Shown here piece after piece: positions 59,757-64,000 of a stretch of 64,000 bases of DNA. The DNA is taken from contig NC_133122.1 of NCBI RefSeq assembly GCF_033568475.1, positions 20,157,206 through 20,221,205 of the forward strand, written 5' to 3'. The stretch's first letter is position 1. The number at the start of each line of letters is the position of its first letter. The DNA comes from Henckelia pumila. Lineage: Eukaryota > Streptophyta > Magnoliopsida > Lamiales > Gesneriaceae. The position numbers and the translations under genes are program-made. The notes beneath the pieces were generated by a model that did not search any database, was not told the origin of the DNA, and was given only the letters and a program-made list of their open reading frames with translations.

Positions 59757-61515
59757 AAGTTTTCAGTCCTTTAGTTTATCAAATTTCAATTTATATATAA
59801 GTTTTATAATTTTGGTCATTTTTATGTTGTTGTATTGATGTCTGATGCAGAGTTGACGTATATAGTACCACATCAGCATTTTCAGTGAAAAAATACTAAA
59901 ATTTGCAACCAAAAAAAACCCAAAACATATAAGATTAATTAAAAATAAAAGAGTTATTTGCACCAAAAACCCCTGTAAAATATTGAAAATGCACACTTAT
60001 CCCCGGTGAAATTTTAATAGGCATCTTCAACCCTAACCTTTTAAAAAATTAGCACATTCGCCCCTTCAGATGAGTGATTGTTGCACACGCGCCCTTCATG
60101 CGACTGGGCAAAGATTTTGATTTTTTTTTGCACCAAATACCCCTGTGAAATATTAAAAATGCATATTTGACCCCTGTGAAAATAATTTTTAAATTTATGC
60201 AATCCATAATACACAATTTTTATTAAAATCCAATTATAAAATATTTAGAAAACACTTTTCGTTTTATTAATTTTATTTTTAATTTTAAATTTATTATGAT
60301 TATATAATTATTTTCTAAATAATATTATTATTTTATCTTGTTATCATTATTTTATTAGACTTTCTTCTTGTTTATTATTTTTCCATTAAACATGCATTTA
60401 TAAACAAGTATTTAAATAATTTCAAGTACCAAAATATTGAACTAAACCGATAAGTTAAAACATATTGCTTTTTCGATTTATGACTATATATTATTAAACC
60501 AAAATTTAAATTTTTCGAAAATATGCATTGCAAAATTTGTAATAAATAATAAAAAAAATAACATGCTTATATAATTCTAAATCGAAAAAGTAAAATTCAT
60601 GAACTTATCATTTGGTTCAATATTTGGTATTTTTAGATATTTAAATCCTTATTTATGAATCATGTTTAATGGAGAAGTTGAAAGCACGAAGTGATTTGAT
60701 AAAATAATGATAATAAGATAAAGTAATAATTTTTTTAGAAATTAATTAATTAAAAATTATAAATTTAAAATAAAAAATAAAAATAAAATAAATAAAATTA
60801 AAAATTTGAAAAATATTTTATAATTAGATCTTAATGAATATTGTGTATTATTATTTAATGCAAATTATGCAATGCATTTTAAAAAATTTAAATTTTGGTT
60901 CAAAAATCTGTAATCCTAAAATGAAATGTAATATGCATGAAATTATCATTTTTATTTAATATTTTGGTATTTTTAGGTATTTAAATCTCGTTTATGAATG
61001 CATTTTTAATTGAAAATTTGAAAACAAGAAGAAAGTTTAATAAAATAATGATAACAAGATAAAATAATAATTTTTTTTAGAAAATAATTATATAATCATA
61101 ATAAATTTAAAATTAAAAATAAAATTAATAAAACAAAAAGTGTTTGCTAAATAATTTATAATTAGATTTTAATAAAAATTGTGTATTATGGGTTGAATAG
61201 ATTTAAAAATTATTTTCACATGGGTCAAATATGCATTTTTTATATTTCAAAGGGGTATTTGGTGCAAGAAAAAATATCAAAATCTTTGCCTAGTCGCATG
61301 AGGGACGCGTGCGCAACAATCACTCATCTGAAGGGGCGAGTATGCTAATTTTTTAAAAGATCAAGGTTGAAGATGCCTATTAAAATTTCACAGGGGAGAA
61401 ATGTGCATTTTCAATATTTTACAGGGGTGTTTGGTGCAAATAACTCAAAAATAAAATATGAAAATACAGAACCAAAATCCAATGTGTCAAAATTACCCAA
61501 CCAAAATTAAAATTT
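59757..61515. mobile_element. Outer foldback element (967-1281 family) hosting a nested insert
   Basis: The left part (59757-59950, with TTTTCAGTCC, AATTTTGGTCAT, TGACGTATATAGTACCACATCAG) and the right part (61447-61515, with AGAACCAAAATCC and CCAACCAAAATTAAAATTTTCC) form the two arms. They are separated by the long-TIR element. Confidence 0.6.
59941..61456. mobile_element. Long-TIR, Mutator-like non-autonomous element nested in another element
   Basis: AAAAATAAAA at 59941-59950 recurs exactly at 61447-61456. The 1496-bp element between them starts GAGTTATTTGCACCAAAAAC and ends with the reverse complement. The arms stay complementary for several hundred bases each (for example TCAGATGAGTGATTGTTGC at about 60067 and GCAACAATCACTCATCTGA at about 61312), and the AT-rich central part continues the symmetry. 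A 9-10-bp duplication with very long inverted repeats fits Mutator-like foldback elements. No transposase is present. Confidence 0.8.
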
Positions 61516-62257
61516 TCCCTTCTAATATTTGACAAAGTTCTTTCTTTGAAACTGTAAAAACATACAAATTACTACCTAAATTCGCCATGATAAAAAGTAT
61601 TTGATCAATGAAACATGTAATACATGTGCGATTGGATCAAGATCATTGCTTCACCTCGCTAATAAACAAAAAGAATACATCTTTTTTTTTTTCGCTTTTT
61701 ATAACTCAGACGTTGTATGAACTTGTTCAACAAATATACATCACTGAGTAAATTATATATGCTTGTATAGTCTATAGCTATGAGGTAATGCAAAACGAAT
61801 TCAGAATTTGATAAGCTTGAATCCATCGACCATCATCCATATTCCATACTTGATTTTTTCAAAAGTATTCGATGCAAAGTATAAGACAAGACATTAATTA
61901 ACTTCACGCATTTGTTTTATCGATTTATCATCTATTGTATGTTATCTTATATAATCCTTGGAGCCAAGAATTCACCATCATTTTGCTTTTCAATAATCCA
62001 ATTGATTTGGTATGTCTTTCATGACATAGAAATGAAATACCACATTCCCAAAATGAAAACCAAAGAATCAACATTCAACAACTTATCAACTCAGCATAAA
62101 CATAGCATTAGTTCAAAGGAGAATTGTACAATTACACCATTTATGAACACACCCTTCCTTACATCAACACAAACAACAATCACCATCGATCAATTAAGAA
62201 CAGAAAGACCCCAACACTACGAAATACCAAGAACTCCCGCCTGGTTCGGTACCTATC
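61516..62257. other. Intergenic DNA below the histone gene
   Basis: AT-rich. The last 150-200 bases are probably the histone gene 3' UTR. No other feature is supported. Confidence 0.55.
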
Positions 62258-63124
62258 TTAAGCTTTCTTGGGCGATTTCTTGGCCTTCGACGGAGATTTA
62301 GGGGCCTTCTCAGCAACCCTCTCCGATTTCTTTGGTAGGAGGACAGGGTTAATGTTAGGCAACACTCCACCATATGCTATCGTGACACCGGCTAGAAGTT
62401 TCCGGAGCTCCTCGTCGTTCCTCACAGCAAGAAGAACATGTCTTGGTATGATCCTGTTCTTCTTGTTATCTCTTGCTGCATTTCCAGCCAACTCCAGAAC
62501 CTGCAAAAAAGTGTGAAATCAATCGCATATATGAATTTTCGCATAAAATTGAGAACATGGGTAATAATAGATTCACAAGAGTAATTAAAAGGTATAGATA
62601 TCTGAAATCATCACTCAAAGAAAACTATGAAGAAATTTTCTGAAATTACCTAAAAATTTCAGGAAAAATTGAAATTATCAAGTCGTGTCCAAAAAAAAAA
62701 TGTTCTATTTTGTGAATCATTTCAATTCAACCTACTCTAAACCTAATTCGATCGTTGAAACCCAAGGATCGAGCATTTAGGTCAATTAAAACAAAGGGAA
62801 AAATTCCTGCAATCACGAAACAGGTGATATAAAATCAACAAATTGTCCCACCAACAAAACACCTAAGCAAATAAAATGCTCGAAATTCACGAAAAAAGAA
62901 GCGGCGACATTGAAATTAAAGAGAGAGTGCAGCACCTCGGCAGCAAGGTACTCAAGCACAGCGGCCATGTAAACCGGCGCCCCGGTGCCCACCCGCTGAG
63001 CGTATCGTCCCTTCTTCAGATACCGACCGATTCTGCCAACCGGGAACTGCAGGCCGGCCTTCAGCGACCGCGAGACCGGTTTCTTCTTCGGACCGCCGCC
63101 CTTTCTTCCACCTGATCCTTTCAT
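62258..63124 (-). CDS. Histone H2A, H2A.W-like
   Basis: Two exons on the minus strand, 63124-62936 and 62500-62258, joined at GAG|GTT, giving 143 residues. The start is [20 protein letters not shown]. The histone fold has [20 protein letters not shown] and [14 protein letters not shown], then [20 protein letters not shown], and the docking region has [15 protein letters not shown]. The Lys-rich tail carries two minor-groove binding motifs of SPKK type (KSPSK and KSPKK), the hallmark of plant H2A.W, which is enriched in pericentromeric heterochromatin and compacts it. The intron position after AAEV is usual for plant H2A genes. No SQEY/F motif of H2A.X is present, and the acidic patch looks normal. 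It appears functional. Confidence 0.94.
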
Positions 63125-63299
63125 GCTCGCCGGAAATTGAACTCTGCGTACAAAAATCTGGCGATAGTGGTGGTGTTGCTGGATTTAAGTAACAGTGAAT
63201 TTGAGCTGGGGTGACATGTGGAGGAGAATTTGGAGCGTTGGATTCGTTTGATCAACGGTGATGAATCGACAATTGGCTATCCGCGTGCTCTGGAATGGA

Positions 63300-63336
63300 C
63301 CAATCAGATAACAGCTCTTACGAAAGCCTATATTTA
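63300..63336 (-). promoter_or_regulatory. Putative histone promoter elements (CCAAT and TATA-like)
   Basis: CCAAT lies at 63300-63304. On the minus strand a TAAATATA-like box is at about 63329-63336, roughly 205 bp upstream of the ATG. The order (CCAAT below the TATA-like box) is not canonical, so only proximity supports the call. Confidence 0.3.
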
Positions 63337-63532
63337 TGGGGTGTCTGAGTTACCAGGTTGGACCCCATGCGGAATCTACTGAAAGTCTGAAATGGAATAA
63401 TGTAGAAATATGAATGAATGTTATATAAAAATTGTAATTTTTTTTATTTCAATTATTGCTAAAAATGAAACATAAATAAAATGAATTTAAATTCAAAATA
63501 ATAGATATTCAAAAGGATTATTATTATTATTA

Positions 63533-63952
63533 GGCTGTGTTTGGTACTAGTTATTGAGTGGGTTTATGGGTTGTTTTTTAGGCCAAACCTTTGTTTGGTA
63601 TAGTTTATAATAAACCGGTTCAATCAATTATGGAAAGTATAAAGTTAGATAGAGTGGGAGAAGGTAACTCACGTCCCACCCCAATATTAACAATCAATTT
63701 GTTAATCATGACCTGTAATTTCAGAAATACCATTTGTCCCTTATTTAAAATATATTTATTACTTTTTTTTAAAAAAAATATAAGGGATATTTTGGTCATA
63801 AAATTAAAATCTCATTTCTTAAACTTTTTCATAAATATCAAACCAAAAATATCTAGATTTATCACCACACATTACACATCCTTATCTATCTTTTTTTTAA
63901 TCATTTATTTAGTAAGCATTCAATAATCTCATCATTCGAACCAAACATAGCC
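63533..63952. mobile_element. MITE with GGCTGTGTTTGG ends and TA flanks
   Basis: TAGGCTGTGTTTGG at 63531-63544 faces CCAAACATAGCCTA at 63941-63954, with a single mismatch. TA outside both ends could be a 2-bp target duplication of the mariner/Stowaway type. The inside is AT-rich; the plus-strand open stretch 63591-63926 is chance. Confidence 0.65.
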
Positions 63953-64000
63953 TAAGGTTTAGTAAAAATGATAAGTATAAGCAGTGTCCTAAAAGGCGCT

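Noticed and set aside
61912-62301. 129-codon plus-strand frame overlapping the histone 3' end
   Set aside because: It overlaps the H2A coding region in antisense and has no recognisable motif.
63591-63926. 111-codon plus-strand frame
   Set aside because: It lies inside a MITE and encodes hydrophobic low-complexity sequence from A/T-rich DNA.

Overview
This window is plant nuclear DNA, most likely from a eudicot. Genes carry many short GT-AG introns, intergenic DNA is very AT-rich and full of small terminal-inverted-repeat elements, and the genes encode plant-type proteins: a plastid diaminopimelate epimerase, a WAT1/nodulin-MtN21 transporter, a trihelix factor, a RABE GTPase and an H2A.W-type histone. 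The lineage is not decided by anything visible. The window opens exactly on AAGCTT, which would fit a HindIII clone end.

Positions 1 to about 28,460 are repeat-dominated. After a broken gene end (3-481), an inverted-repeat element and a tRNA-derived SINE with an 18-bp target duplication, there is an array about 26 kb long. Its unit (about 0.87 kb when undisturbed) reads on the minus strand as a decayed RNase H-like module that resembles the plant RVT_3 family. I count 13 module copies plus partial ones. The array has itself been invaded by a full Ty1/copia Angela-like retrotransposon (2927-11734, 1.87-kb LTRs, 5-bp duplication TTGCG), by a hAT-like element with 8-bp duplications, by an unclassified 1.35-kb insert with a 9-bp duplication, and by two copies of a 0.3-kb element.

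From 28,466 on the window is gene-bearing. In order: an orphan C-terminal exon; RPL23A (+, three coding exons); a second, divergent RNase H-like relic; plastid dapF (+, nine exons); an intronless trihelix gene (-) convergent with dapF; a WAT1-related transporter gene (-, seven exons); about 8.8 kb of AT-rich DNA with MITEs; a RABE/Rab8-type GTPase gene (-, eight exons); a region of foldback and long-TIR elements, one nested in another; and an H2A.W-like histone gene (-, two exons).

The genes are ordinary housekeeping or regulatory genes with no obvious shared pathway: ribosome, lysine synthesis, transcription, vacuolar or membrane transport, vesicle traffic and chromatin. The unusual content is the repeat landscape: the amplified RNase H-like array with recurrent junctions, mutually exclusive hairpins in the retrotransposon leader, and several non-autonomous elements whose ends and target duplications can be read directly.
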